The notes below the pieces were generated by a model that searched no databases, was not told the DNA's origin, and was given only the letters and a program-made list of their open reading frames with translations. Positions 53,301-60,722 of a DNA stretch of 64,000 nt are shown here, piece after piece. The first letter of the stretch is position 1; each line of letters opens with the position of its first letter. This DNA comes from Flavobacterium sp. ALD4. Its GTDB lineage: Bacteria; Bacteroidota; Bacteroidia; Flavobacteriales; Flavobacteriaceae. A program made the translations under genes and the position numbers. Location: the NCBI RefSeq assembly GCF_002836475.1, contig NZ_PJBJ01000030.1, forward strand, positions 1,178,001-1,242,000, written 5' to 3'.

Positions 53301-53410
53301 TGAATTAAAGCATCATAAGTGTTTTCCAAGGTGAAAAAAATAGCACTGGAGTGAAATACGATTCCCACCAACAGTGCAACAATTAAATATTTATTGGTTT
53401 TTTCTCCCAC
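50321..53410 (-). CDS. PTPS-related large membrane protein
   Basis: This 1029-residue protein has about 11 membrane helices in residues 1-450 and one or two more near 575-640. The start (ENTYDALIHLFFANHYARG, WSYSWYTGFTVMGYPPLVH) matches the 6-pyruvoyl-tetrahydropterin-synthase-related membrane family (PF10131), a GT-C-like architecture despite its name. A periplasmic NTF2-like stretch lies near 660-760 (VIRSYYDAIDFKEFEKAYSF), followed by a beta-rich tail. It may be the membrane glycosyltransferase or polymerase of the cluster. It is the first gene of the minus-strand operon. Confidence 0.75.
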   Translation of the reverse strand: MGEKTNKYLIVALLVGIVFHSSAIFFTLENTYDALIHLFFANHYARGWFEPWSYSWYTGFTVMGYPPLVHQTIALLSLVGGLKFGMFTVAIIGVVLFITGAYRFALLMTGNRNVAGYTALLAVFSSSFVETLHIFGQLPSVIAMSILMHSFPEIYLWLKTGKLKYFFTSLSLLAVTVCSHHVTPIFGMVFFIFPLIGMVIMDVSREKVQSYKEVSFKIFFQSFLSLLKRMISFGIASLILIVVCILPYWINSKKNPITQVPIPHGSRDNFLEVTSSGLMFFLIPWGILLFFLPYIFYRFYSRRYLFFGLSLTLLLILGTGGTTPIPLMILGKNAFNILTLDRFTLWASIMCLPMFGEFIYRFIEGDLREAMQLRFGLVYHRIIGGFIAGTFLTMAVFTITIGYFRPFQPQKINTLPIINFLNQDQHDQWRYLPLGFGDQMATLSYQTKALTVDGNYHSARRLPELTSRAVERLENSKFRGLEGIGSLQQFLTVPEKYNLKYVFSNDKFYDPILYFCGWHRLSQLSNGIMVWEKLNVPPLSKTLPYEDVPLYQKLMWGIIPMLTVAVAFVLNIQMMFYKTLKLKVIEKPEFLSLGISYTKFSNRLISYLHIWTAIILCFTAYFIYQFHINTAYQISPKNVIRSYYDAIDFKEFEKAYSFINPESKLSVSQFMLETSVADGILNSYAKLDAIEVETIAQTDNEAILLAKTKWITPLEIIKKEYRHQVVKVKGKWYIKPKKLDLDIPPNQFLSSNTTEFFKHGRRVISTQQTYHDDVLKQPVLEILSANLIKLDDEYIVIGEVQNVDNVPADVVLNASLYDKSDKKTASFNAKFVIKHKLLPKEITTFRVNFEETAWLKMTDVKPTTFNPNEFTPLKIKQKPFNFDIQCAGNVTITDLYNQVALSDFQINDNKINGTLFNYGIQEVTIPGLLISYYNNAKKLIYVDHFFIREGVRVQRKQYFEYNLLNLENLALIQSSLKNCFVNGLPNDIIAKEVVPNRQVNQGEEQLQKVKGKGFSYIKVEINNYIGNPK

Positions 53411-53489
53411 TTATAGCTCACTTATTATCATAATCGTAAATATAGGAAATAAACTATAGCGGTCGAATTTAAAGTATCTTAATCAATCA

Positions 53490-53520
53490 TCCATTCGTCG
53501 AAACATTGCTATCCGTTCGT
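53490..53520. promoter_or_regulatory. Direct repeats of LytTR-box type
   Basis: TCCATTCGT (53490-53498) and TCCGTTCGT (53512-53520) are 9-bp direct repeats with a 13-base spacer. The known LytTR recognition pattern is [TA][AC][CA]GTTN[AG][TG] repeated with a 12-13 base spacer. The second copy fits fully and the first has one mismatch. They lie just upstream of the -33 region of the receiver-GT2 gene. No LytTR protein is encoded in this cluster; the nearest is at 38335-39042. Confidence 0.6.
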
Positions 53521-53553
53521 CTAAATTCTAAAAACAGGAAGTACTTATCGTGA

Positions 53554-53561
53554 TATATTTG
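53554..53561 (+). promoter_or_regulatory. -7 promoter element TATATTTG of the receiver-GT2 gene
   Basis: An exact TAnnTTTG match 29 bases before the ATG. The -33 position lacks a clear TTG, as expected for an activator-dependent promoter. Confidence 0.6.
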
Positions 53562-53590
53562 TATTGAAATAACAATGAAAACACTACAGT

Positions 53591-54769
53591 ATGAAAATAT
53601 TAGTAATCGATGATCAAGAATTAGTTGTCCTTTCTCTAAGCAAATGTCTTACGGATTTAGGGTATGAAGTTAAAACCGCCAATAATGTTTTTAATGCGAT
53701 CGTTGCATATGATGAATTCAAACCGAATCTCGTTATTGCAGACATTAACATGCCTGTCTTGACCAATTCAATAGATGCTAATCAACCTTTTAGTGTAAAC
53801 GATAAAGCATCAGGTTTGGAAATTGTGAAATACATAAAACAGATTAAAAAGCATGATACTCCAGTGATGATTTTATCTGGAAATAATGACGAAGAAGTGA
53901 TTTTAAAAGGGTTTGAATTGGGAGTTTCAGATTATATGAAAAAACCCTTAAGCTTGAATGAAATTGGAGCAAGGGTAAAGAGATTAATTGGAGTTGATTT
54001 AGTTGATCCAGTTGATAACAGCAATAGGTTAATTCAAAATAATTGCATTGGGGTTGTCATACCTTGCTACAATGAAGAGGAAAGATTGTTGAGTGAAGAA
54101 TTCAAAAAATTTGTTCATTCAAATTTAGGATATCATTTGTGTTTTGTAAATGATGGGAGTAAAGACAATACGCTTGAAGTGTTGCAAGAATTATGTAAAG
54201 GGAATGAGGACAGAATAAGTATTTATAACTGCGAAAAGAATGGTGGAAAAGCTGAGGCCGTGAGATTAGGGATGTTGCACTTGGCGAAAGACAGCCAATA
54301 CAATTACATTGGTTTTCTTGACGCGGATTTGTCGACCAATTTTGATGATTTCCACGAATTGGTAAATACAATATCAAATTCTAAATATAAAATAGTTAGT
54401 GGTTCCCGCATCAACAGAATGGGAGCTGATATCGCAAAAGAATCAGCTAGAAAAATCATTAGTCAAGGGATCAATTTTATTATTAGAAAAACTTTAGGGA
54501 TGGATTTCCAAGATACACAATGTGGTGCTAAAATCATGAATAAAGAAATTATTGAAAAAACCTTTAAGAAAAAGTTTTTGACCAAATGGCTGTTTGACGT
54601 TGAAATCTTTATGAGGATGAAAAATATTTATGGGAAACAAGGAGCAATAGATTTAATATGTGAGCAACCATTAAATAGATGGGTTCATATGGATGGATCT
54701 AAGCTTTCGTTTAAAGATTCCTTTAAAATTGTTGGTCAAATTGGTCAAATTGCATTTCATTATAATTAA
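53591..54769 (+). CDS. Response-regulator receiver fused to a family 2 glycosyltransferase
   Basis: This 392-residue protein has an N-terminal receiver domain (residues 1-140: ILVIDDQE, phospho-Asp51 in LVIADINMPVL, Lys in DYMKKPLSL). A linker follows, then a GT2 domain from about 155: CIGVVIPCYNEEERLLSEEF, NDGSKDNT, the metal-binding FLDADLSTNFDDF and QDTQCGAKIMNKEI, as in dolichyl-phosphate-type or bactoprenol-linked sugar transferases. No membrane helix is present. The fusion implies that phosphorylation directly controls sugar transfer. It is divergent from the PTPS-related gene. Confidence 0.88.
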   Translation: MKILVIDDQELVVLSLSKCLTDLGYEVKTANNVFNAIVAYDEFKPNLVIADINMPVLTNSIDANQPFSVNDKASGLEIVKYIKQIKKHDTPVMILSGNNDEEVILKGFELGVSDYMKKPLSLNEIGARVKRLIGVDLVDPVDNSNRLIQNNCIGVVIPCYNEEERLLSEEFKKFVHSNLGYHLCFVNDGSKDNTLEVLQELCKGNEDRISIYNCEKNGGKAEAVRLGMLHLAKDSQYNYIGFLDADLSTNFDDFHELVNTISNSKYKIVSGSRINRMGADIAKESARKIISQGINFIIRKTLGMDFQDTQCGAKIMNKEIIEKTFKKKFLTKWLFDVEIFMRMKNIYGKQGAIDLICEQPLNRWVHMDGSKLSFKDSFKIVGQIGQIAFHYN

Positions 54770-54891
54770 AAAATTATTGTTAAATAGGCTTTATTGTTAT
54801 TTCAGGGAGGTTGTACTTTATAAGTTCGATCTCTTTTTTTGTTTAAAATGGTTGGTTCACAAAAGTTTAACTAAGAAAATGTAAAAGGAAA

Positions 54892-54923
54892 TTGCAGAAT
54901 AATGAAATTAGGTATTACTTTTG
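54892..54923 (+). promoter_or_regulatory. Promoter of the PH/SHOCT gene
   Basis: TTG at 54892-54894 and TACTTTTG at 54916-54923 are separated by 21 bases, at the long end of the Bacteroidota range. Confidence 0.55.
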
Positions 54924-54980
54924 CTAAGGGTTTTTTTATGTGTTGAAATGATTCAGCATCTGATATAAATTCATTTTAAA

Positions 54981-55691
54981 ATGAAAGAACAAATTAAGAA
55001 ATTCTTAAACGAGGAGCAAGATCCTAAAGCCATCGAAAAAGTCACTTCAAAGCTGAATGATTTACTGATGAAAAATGAAGAGATAGGCTATATCGGGGTG
55101 CAGAAAAAACCGGCGCTTACCGTTTTTCCGGATAGTATTGTTATGACTAATAAAAGAATTATAATCTGTCAACCTAAAAACCTGGGTCTCTCTATGGATT
55201 TTACAGATTATACTTGGGATCAAATTGAAGGGACTTTTGTTAAAGAAAATATCTTGGGGTCGGAATTTTCATTTTCGACGAAGACCGATATGGCCGTTTC
55301 CATTGATTATATCCCGAAAATTCAAGCCAGAAAAATCTTCACGTATGCTAAGGAGCAGTTGGATATTCTGAAAAATGTCGCAGTTTCAAATGTTACGGTT
55401 AGGGAAGACTTTTTAGCTGACACCACCGAGGAATTTGAGATTATTGAAGTAGTAGAAACTGAAGAAGTGACTAGTTTTGCCGAAATCATGCCTATCATTC
55501 CGCCACCTTTAACTATTAAAAACGAGCATTTCGATAATCCATCTGAAATTTTGAACGAAAATGGGCTCGCCGGACTGTCTCAGGATGAACTTTTCGAAAA
55601 ATTACAGAACTATAAAAAACTACTTGATAACGGTTTAATTCTTCAAGGGGAATACGACACTTATAAAATGGAAATTTTAAGCTTCATGTAA
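54981..55691 (+). CDS. Bacterial PH domain and SHOCT domain protein
   Basis: This 236-residue cytosolic protein has a bacterial pleckstrin-homology-like domain at about 35-130 (FPDSIVMTNKRIIICQPKN, then DYTWDQIEGTFVKE). An acidic linker follows. A short SHOCT motif is at the end (SQDELFEKLQNYKKLLDNGL, EYDTYKMEILS). SHOCT-PH proteins often bind membranes or oligomerise, with no known enzyme activity. It is transcribed alone and converges on the DUF4407 gene through a shared terminator. Confidence 0.8.
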   Translation: MKEQIKKFLNEEQDPKAIEKVTSKLNDLLMKNEEIGYIGVQKKPALTVFPDSIVMTNKRIIICQPKNLGLSMDFTDYTWDQIEGTFVKENILGSEFSFSTKTDMAVSIDYIPKIQARKIFTYAKEQLDILKNVAVSNVTVREDFLADTTEEFEIIEVVETEEVTSFAEIMPIIPPPLTIKNEHFDNPSEILNENGLAGLSQDELFEKLQNYKKLLDNGLILQGEYDTYKMEILSFM

Positions 55692-55710
55692 TGATGTTTG
55701 TACAGAAATT

Positions 55711-55750
55711 AAAAAGGTCAAATGATAGTTCTTATCATTTGACCTTTTTT
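55711..55750. terminator. Bidirectional terminator
   Basis: A 17-bp perfect stem (55711-55727 with 55733-55749) flanked by A and T runs serves both convergent genes. Confidence 0.9.
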
Positions 55751-55754
55751 AGTT

Positions 55755-56855
55755 TTATAAGGTTCTTTTCTGTTTTTCGACAAAATTAGTAGCTTGTAAT
55801 TCCAGCAACTCCGTTGCTTTTCTTCGTTGTAAGTCATAGAGGTTTTTGTCTTGCGCAATGTCTTGATATACCTTATCATGCATTGCGGCACTCGTTTTAA
55901 GTAATAAACTGCGTTGGTATTTGTCTTGTTCTAAAGTGGCTTTTAATGCCGTTTCTAGATCCTCCAGTTTAAAATCATATTCTCCTTTGGGAGATAGCAA
56001 TTTAGCGATAATAGGGGATGTTTCAATAGCTAAAAACAGTAACATGATAAATAATGAAGGAATTGAAGGAAGTTTGTTTAACGCGTTTATTCGTGCCATC
56101 AAGCCGTCAAATCCATCTATTATAGGTTGTGTTTCGGTTACTTTTTTATCCAAATCAGCTTGAAGTACTGCTGCCATTTTTTCTTTTTTGGCGATTTTTT
56201 CCAGATTGTTTTTTCGAATGGTATCCAATTGCGCGGAAGCGAGATTATGTTTGGCTATTTTCTCTTTAAAAACGGGGCCTTTGCCCAATTTCAGGGTGCC
56301 TTTTGTCCCTTCTGCTTCTGCAATATAGGTGTCGTACAAGGTGTTGACTTCCTTTTCTTTTTTCGAAATATCCGCTTTTAAGCTCGCGATTTCGGATTTG
56401 TTTTTATCTAAATCGGATTTGAAGTAATTCGCCACTTCCTTTTTGTTTTCAAGCGCCATAGCGTTTTTTTCTTTCAATAAAACGGTGTTGATTTCTTTCT
56501 CGAAAATTTTAATTTCCAATGGCTTGGATATTACGATAGCAATGATAATAGCCAAAATAATTCGGGGTGTTGCCTGTAGAAATTCACTTCCGAATTTATC
56601 TCTTTTTCGAATAGTAGAAACAATGAAGCGGTCCAGATTGAAGATGAGCAAACTCCAGACTAATCCAAAAAGTAGGGTGGGATATACGCTGTCAAAAACA
56701 GTAAACAGAGCGTATGCACTAGCGATAAATGCCATGACGGCGGTAAAGAAAACGGTGGCGCCAATACCTGCGTATTTGCCTTGTTCTCCTTCGGAGCAGC
56801 CTTCTAGGATTTCATTGTCAGCTCCTGAGCAGAGGATAAAAAATTGTTTTAACAT
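55755..56855 (-). CDS. DUF4407 membrane protein
   Basis: This 366-residue protein has two N-terminal membrane helices after a short leader (CSGADNEILEGCSEGEQGKY, the DUF4407 start), further helices near 95-110 and 255-275, and a long periplasmic or cytoplasmic coiled coil between them (KSEIASLKADISKKEKEVNT). The end is also coiled (ATELLELQATNFVEKQ). The family is common in Bacteroidota and has no assigned function. It is transcribed alone. Confidence 0.85.
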   Translation of the reverse strand: MLKQFFILCSGADNEILEGCSEGEQGKYAGIGATVFFTAVMAFIASAYALFTVFDSVYPTLLFGLVWSLLIFNLDRFIVSTIRKRDKFGSEFLQATPRIILAIIIAIVISKPLEIKIFEKEINTVLLKEKNAMALENKKEVANYFKSDLDKNKSEIASLKADISKKEKEVNTLYDTYIAEAEGTKGTLKLGKGPVFKEKIAKHNLASAQLDTIRKNNLEKIAKKEKMAAVLQADLDKKVTETQPIIDGFDGLMARINALNKLPSIPSLFIMLLFLAIETSPIIAKLLSPKGEYDFKLEDLETALKATLEQDKYQRSLLLKTSAAMHDKVYQDIAQDKNLYDLQRRKATELLELQATNFVEKQKRTL

Positions 56856-56954
56856 GATTGATTTTTTTGATTGATTGATCTTTCCAAATTTAACGCCAAA
56901 AAATCAACAATGCTATAAATCGCTGATTTGATTTCCTTTAGGAGGTTCTTAAAA

Positions 56955-56990
56955 TCAAAAAGAGCTGTCCTATGGGAACAGCTCTTTTCT
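56955..56990 (-). terminator. Terminator of pckA
   Basis: AAAAAGAGCTGT pairs with ACAGCTCTTTT around nine bases, with T residues on the minus-strand side. It lies about 20 bases after the pckA stop. Confidence 0.85.
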
Positions 56991-57009
56991 TTTTTGAATT
57001 ATAATTAAC

Positions 57010-58611
57010 TTATGCTTTAGGTGCTCCCGCCATTATTTCAGGGTTTGCAAATTCTTCAAATTTGGCAAAATTAGCTTTAAATTTTTGAGCTAATTCAACT
57101 GCTTTTTGGTCATATAAAACCGCATCTTTCCATGTTTTGCTGGGATTTAGTATATCAGCAGGAACATCAGGACAAGATTGAGGTATCGCTAATCCAAAAA
57201 CAGCATGGTCTTTATATTCTACAGCGTCTAATTCTCCGTTTAAAGCGGCAGTAATCATGGCACGTGTGTATTTTAATTTCATCCTGCTACCCGTTCCGTA
57301 AGCTCCACCCGTCCATCCAGTGTTTATCAACCAAACTTTTACATCTGCTTCTGTAATTTTTTTACTCAACATTTCAGCATATCTTGTTGGGTGAAGCGGC
57401 ATAAACGGTGCTCCAAAACAAGCAGAAAAATTAGGTTGAGGCTCTGTAACCCCAGCTTCAGTACCAGCAACTTTAGCGGTGTAGCCAGAGATAAAGTGGT
57501 AGGCAGCTTGACCTGGTGTCAATCTTGAAATTGGAGGTAAGATTCCAAATGAATCTGCGGTAAGGAAAAATATATTTTTAGGATTTTTTCCAATAGAACT
57601 TGGTTGAATGTTATCAATATGGTATATCGGGTAGCTAACTCTTGTATTTGGTGTTATGGAAACATCTTCAAAGTCAACTTCGTTTGTGCCCTCTTTAAAA
57701 ATTACATTTTCTAAAATGGCTCCTTTTTTAATTGCTCTAAAGATATCTGGTTCGTTTTCTTCAGAAAGATTGATCACTTTAGCATAACATCCGCCTTCAA
57801 AATTGAAAACAGTATTTTCACTAGTCCATCCATGCTCATCATCACCGATCAATTTTCTTTTTGGATCTGCTGATAAAGTAGTTTTTCCGGTTCCTGACAA
57901 ACCAAAGAAAATGGCTGTGTCTTCTTTATCACCTACATTAGCACTACAATGCATCGGTAATGCATTCTTATTGACAGGCAATATGAAATTTAATGCAGAA
58001 AAAATTCCTTTTTTCATTTCACCAGTATAACCGGTACCGCCTATAAGTGCAATTTTTCTTGTGAAATCTAATATGGCAAAATTGCTTTGACGTGTAGCGT
58101 CAGTTGCAGCGTCAGCTAAGAAACTTGGAACGCACAGTAAGGTCCAGTCTGGTGTGAAGTTCTCCAGTTCTTTTTGTTCCGGTCTCAAAAACATATTGTA
58201 ACAAAATAAATTTGCCCAAGGTGTTTCAGTAACTACGCGAACATTTAATCTGTAATTAGGATCGGCACATACATAAGAGTCCCTAACGAATACTTCTTTA
58301 TCAGATAAGTAAGAAGTTACTTTTTTGTACAATGCTTCAAAAGCTTTTGGCTCAAAAGGAATATTCACTTTTCCCCACCAAACTTGGTCTTCAGTAATAT
58401 TATCTTTAACAATAAATCGATCCAAAGGCGAACGTCCTGTGTATTCTCCTGTGTTAATAGCTAATGCACCAGTCGAAGTTTCGATTCCTTGGCCGGACGC
58501 TATTGTCATGTCATGTAATTCGTTGGCTGATAATTGATAATGAATCTTTGCGTTTTCGATTCCCAAGTCTTTTAACGAAATCGATTGCGTAAACGGTGTG
58601 TTATTATTCAT
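57010..58611 (-). CDS. pckA: ATP-dependent phosphoenolpyruvate carboxykinase
   Basis: This 533-residue cytosolic enzyme converts oxaloacetate and ATP to PEP, CO2 and ADP in gluconeogenesis. It shows the PckA kinase-1 motif FFGLSGTGKTTLSADPKR, the PEPCK-specific IGGTGYTGEMKKGIFSALNF, DEHGW (kinase-2 region) and FISGYTAKVAGTEAGVTEPQ. The length is typical of the ATP-dependent bacterial form. It is transcribed alone on the minus strand. Confidence 0.97.
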   Translation of the reverse strand: MNNNTPFTQSISLKDLGIENAKIHYQLSANELHDMTIASGQGIETSTGALAINTGEYTGRSPLDRFIVKDNITEDQVWWGKVNIPFEPKAFEALYKKVTSYLSDKEVFVRDSYVCADPNYRLNVRVVTETPWANLFCYNMFLRPEQKELENFTPDWTLLCVPSFLADAATDATRQSNFAILDFTRKIALIGGTGYTGEMKKGIFSALNFILPVNKNALPMHCSANVGDKEDTAIFFGLSGTGKTTLSADPKRKLIGDDEHGWTSENTVFNFEGGCYAKVINLSEENEPDIFRAIKKGAILENVIFKEGTNEVDFEDVSITPNTRVSYPIYHIDNIQPSSIGKNPKNIFFLTADSFGILPPISRLTPGQAAYHFISGYTAKVAGTEAGVTEPQPNFSACFGAPFMPLHPTRYAEMLSKKITEADVKVWLINTGWTGGAYGTGSRMKLKYTRAMITAALNGELDAVEYKDHAVFGLAIPQSCPDVPADILNPSKTWKDAVLYDQKAVELAQKFKANFAKFEEFANPEIMAGAPKA

Positions 58612-58685
58612 AAAATTACGTATTGTGTAGTTAAATTATTTGCATGCAAAAGTAAAGCTAATATTTTATATACCATTTAATTATC

Positions 58686-59078
58686 TTATTTTTTTGGTTT
58701 TTTCTTCAAAAAATGCAAAAACAATACGCCCCAAGCCAGTATTAGCAGGAGTCCACCGATAGGAGTCACAAAACCGATCACTTTGAAATCAAAAGAAGTC
58801 ATGGTGTTTGTAGCCAATAAATAAATGGATCCAGAAAATAAAAGGACACCAAAAACGACTAAATTAAAGATAATTTTTTTTGTTTTTTCAGTTAGGTCCC
58901 CTAACATTCCAATAAAGATTAAAAACAATGCATGGTACATTTGATAGCGTACTCCAGTTTCAAAAGTAAGTAGTTGTTCAGGTAGTAGTGTTTTTTTTAG
59001 GGCATGTGCTCCAAATGCACCTAATACTATCGCTATCATACCAAAAAGAGCTCCTGTTGAAATTAATTTCTTGTTCAT
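58686..59078 (-). CDS. DUF423 small membrane protein
   Basis: This 130-residue protein has four membrane helices and the DUF423/TMEM256 start GALFGMIAIVLGAFGAHALK. The sequence FETGVRYQMYHALFLIF is also characteristic of the family. The function is unknown. It is upstream of pckA on the same strand, separated by 74 bases, and may share its promoter. Confidence 0.9.
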   Translation of the reverse strand: MNKKLISTGALFGMIAIVLGAFGAHALKKTLLPEQLLTFETGVRYQMYHALFLIFIGMLGDLTEKTKKIIFNLVVFGVLLFSGSIYLLATNTMTSFDFKVIGFVTPIGGLLLILAWGVLFLHFLKKKPKK

Positions 59079-59235
59079 TTATTCCGTATTTTTTCTTTGT
59101 AAAAGTATTCCTTATCGGATTAATACAAAACATTTTTTGATGAATAGTTTTATACTTTTTCGTTAGAAAAAACGGAATTGAGTCTATTTGTTTGTTTTGT
59201 TGAAAACATAGTGAGGATTTAACAGCGAGTATTTG

Positions 59236-59278
59236 TTATAAATATAACATTTATATATATTTGTGTTATATTTATAAA
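59236..59278. promoter_or_regulatory. Double palindrome flanking a -7 element
   Basis: GTTATAAATATAAC (59235-59248) and GTTATATTTATAAA (59265-59278) are each palindromic and are also inverted copies of one another over 14 bp. Their centres are 30 bp apart. The -7 element TATATTTG lies exactly between them (59256-59263). This is a typical repressor operator arrangement, controlling the gene that starts at 59283. Confidence 0.6.
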
Positions 59279-59282
59279 ACAC

Positions 59283-60650
59283 ATGAGAACCATTTTAATT
59301 ATAGGTGCTGGTAGGTCAGCATCCTCGTTGATAGAATATCTTTTAAATAAATCAGAAAAGGAGAGCTTACATCTCGTTATCGGTGATTTATCGTTGCCTT
59401 TAGCCCAAAAGAAAACGAATAATCATCCTAATGCCACTGCAATCGCTTTAGATATTTTTGACGCGAGTCAAAGAAAAGTGGCAATTGAAAAAGCAGATAT
59501 TGTTATCTCGATGTTGCCAGCTCATTTGCATATTGAGGTAGCAAGAGATTGTGTTGTTTATAAAAAAAACTTGGTTACCGCTTCTTATGTTAGCGATGCC
59601 ATGCAAGAATTGGACGAGGCTGTAAAAGAAAACAATTTGATTTTCATGAATGAAATTGGGCTGGATCCTGGAGTTGATCACATGAGTGCCATGAAAATAA
59701 TAGATGAAATAAGTGATAAGGGCGGAAAAATGCTTTTATTCGAATCCTTTTGTGGGGGTCTAGTTGCACCGGAGTCAGATACGAATCGTTGGAACTATAA
59801 ATTCACTTGGGCTCCCCGTAATGTGGTTCTTGCAGGACAGGGTGGTGCGGCTAAATTTATTCAGGAGGGGACATACAAGTATATACCCTATTGTAATTTA
59901 TTCAGAAGAACAGAATTCCTAGAAGTAGAAGATTATGGCCGCTTTGAGGCATATTCTAATAGGGATTCATTGAAATACAGAAGTGTATATGGTTTAGATG
60001 ATGTACTGACCTTATATAGGGGGACTATTCGCCGTGTAGGTTTTTCGAAGGCTTGGAATATGTTTGTTCAACTGGGAATGACGGATGACGGTTACGTGAT
60101 GGAAGACTCTGAAAACATGAGCTACCGTCAATTTGTAAATTCATTTTTACCGTATCACCCCACAGATTCCGTTGAAATTAAGACACGCTTAATTTTAAAG
60201 ATTGATCAGGATGATATAATGTGGGATAAATTGCTGGAACTGGATTTATTCAATAACACAAAAATAGTGGGTCTTAAAAATGCCACACCAGCGCAAATAT
60301 TAGAAAAAATATTAAGCGATAATTGGACGTTGGAACCGGACGACAAAGACATGATAGTGATGTATCATAAATTCGGATATGAATTGGACGGTGCTAAGAA
60401 ACAAATCGATTCTAAAATGGTTTGTATCGGGGAAGACCAGACCTATACTGCAATGGCAAAAACGGTTGGTTTACCTGTAGCCATGGCAACATTGCTAATT
60501 TTAAACGGGAAGATTACCACGCCCGGAGTACAACTCCCTATTCGTAAAGAAGTGTATCTACCGATATTGAAAGAATTAGAAGAATATGGTGTTGTTTTTA
60601 AAGAACAATCCATGCCTTATTTTGGGTATGGACCAGACAATACCATTTAG
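59283..60650 (+). CDS. Saccharopine dehydrogenase-like oxidoreductase
   Basis: This 455-residue enzyme has an N-terminal Rossmann domain (ILIIGAGRSASSLIEYLLNK) with ADIVISMLPAHLHIEVARDC, followed by NEIGLDPGVDHMSAMKIID and ESFCGGLVAPESDTN, as in saccharopine reductase/lysine-ketoglutarate reductase proteins. It binds NAD(P), and its likely reaction is in lysine degradation or a carboxynorspermidine-type condensation. No second pathway gene is nearby. A -7 box between two palindromes precedes it; the ATG lies five bases after the second one. Confidence 0.88.
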   Translation: MRTILIIGAGRSASSLIEYLLNKSEKESLHLVIGDLSLPLAQKKTNNHPNATAIALDIFDASQRKVAIEKADIVISMLPAHLHIEVARDCVVYKKNLVTASYVSDAMQELDEAVKENNLIFMNEIGLDPGVDHMSAMKIIDEISDKGGKMLLFESFCGGLVAPESDTNRWNYKFTWAPRNVVLAGQGGAAKFIQEGTYKYIPYCNLFRRTEFLEVEDYGRFEAYSNRDSLKYRSVYGLDDVLTLYRGTIRRVGFSKAWNMFVQLGMTDDGYVMEDSENMSYRQFVNSFLPYHPTDSVEIKTRLILKIDQDDIMWDKLLELDLFNNTKIVGLKNATPAQILEKILSDNWTLEPDDKDMIVMYHKFGYELDGAKKQIDSKMVCIGEDQTYTAMAKTVGLPVAMATLLILNGKITTPGVQLPIRKEVYLPILKELEEYGVVFKEQSMPYFGYGPDNTI

Positions 60651-60677
60651 GTAATGGTTTTTAGTTTGTAGTAAGAT

Positions 60678-60712
60678 AAATCCGCTTCGTAAAGAAGCGG
60701 ATTTGTTGTTTT
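60678..60712 (+). terminator. Terminator between convergent genes
   Basis: The arms AAATCCGCTTC and GAAGCGGATTT around GTAAA are followed by a T-rich tail; the stem can also act on the minus strand. Confidence 0.85.
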
Positions 60713-60722
60713 ACAGCGGTTT

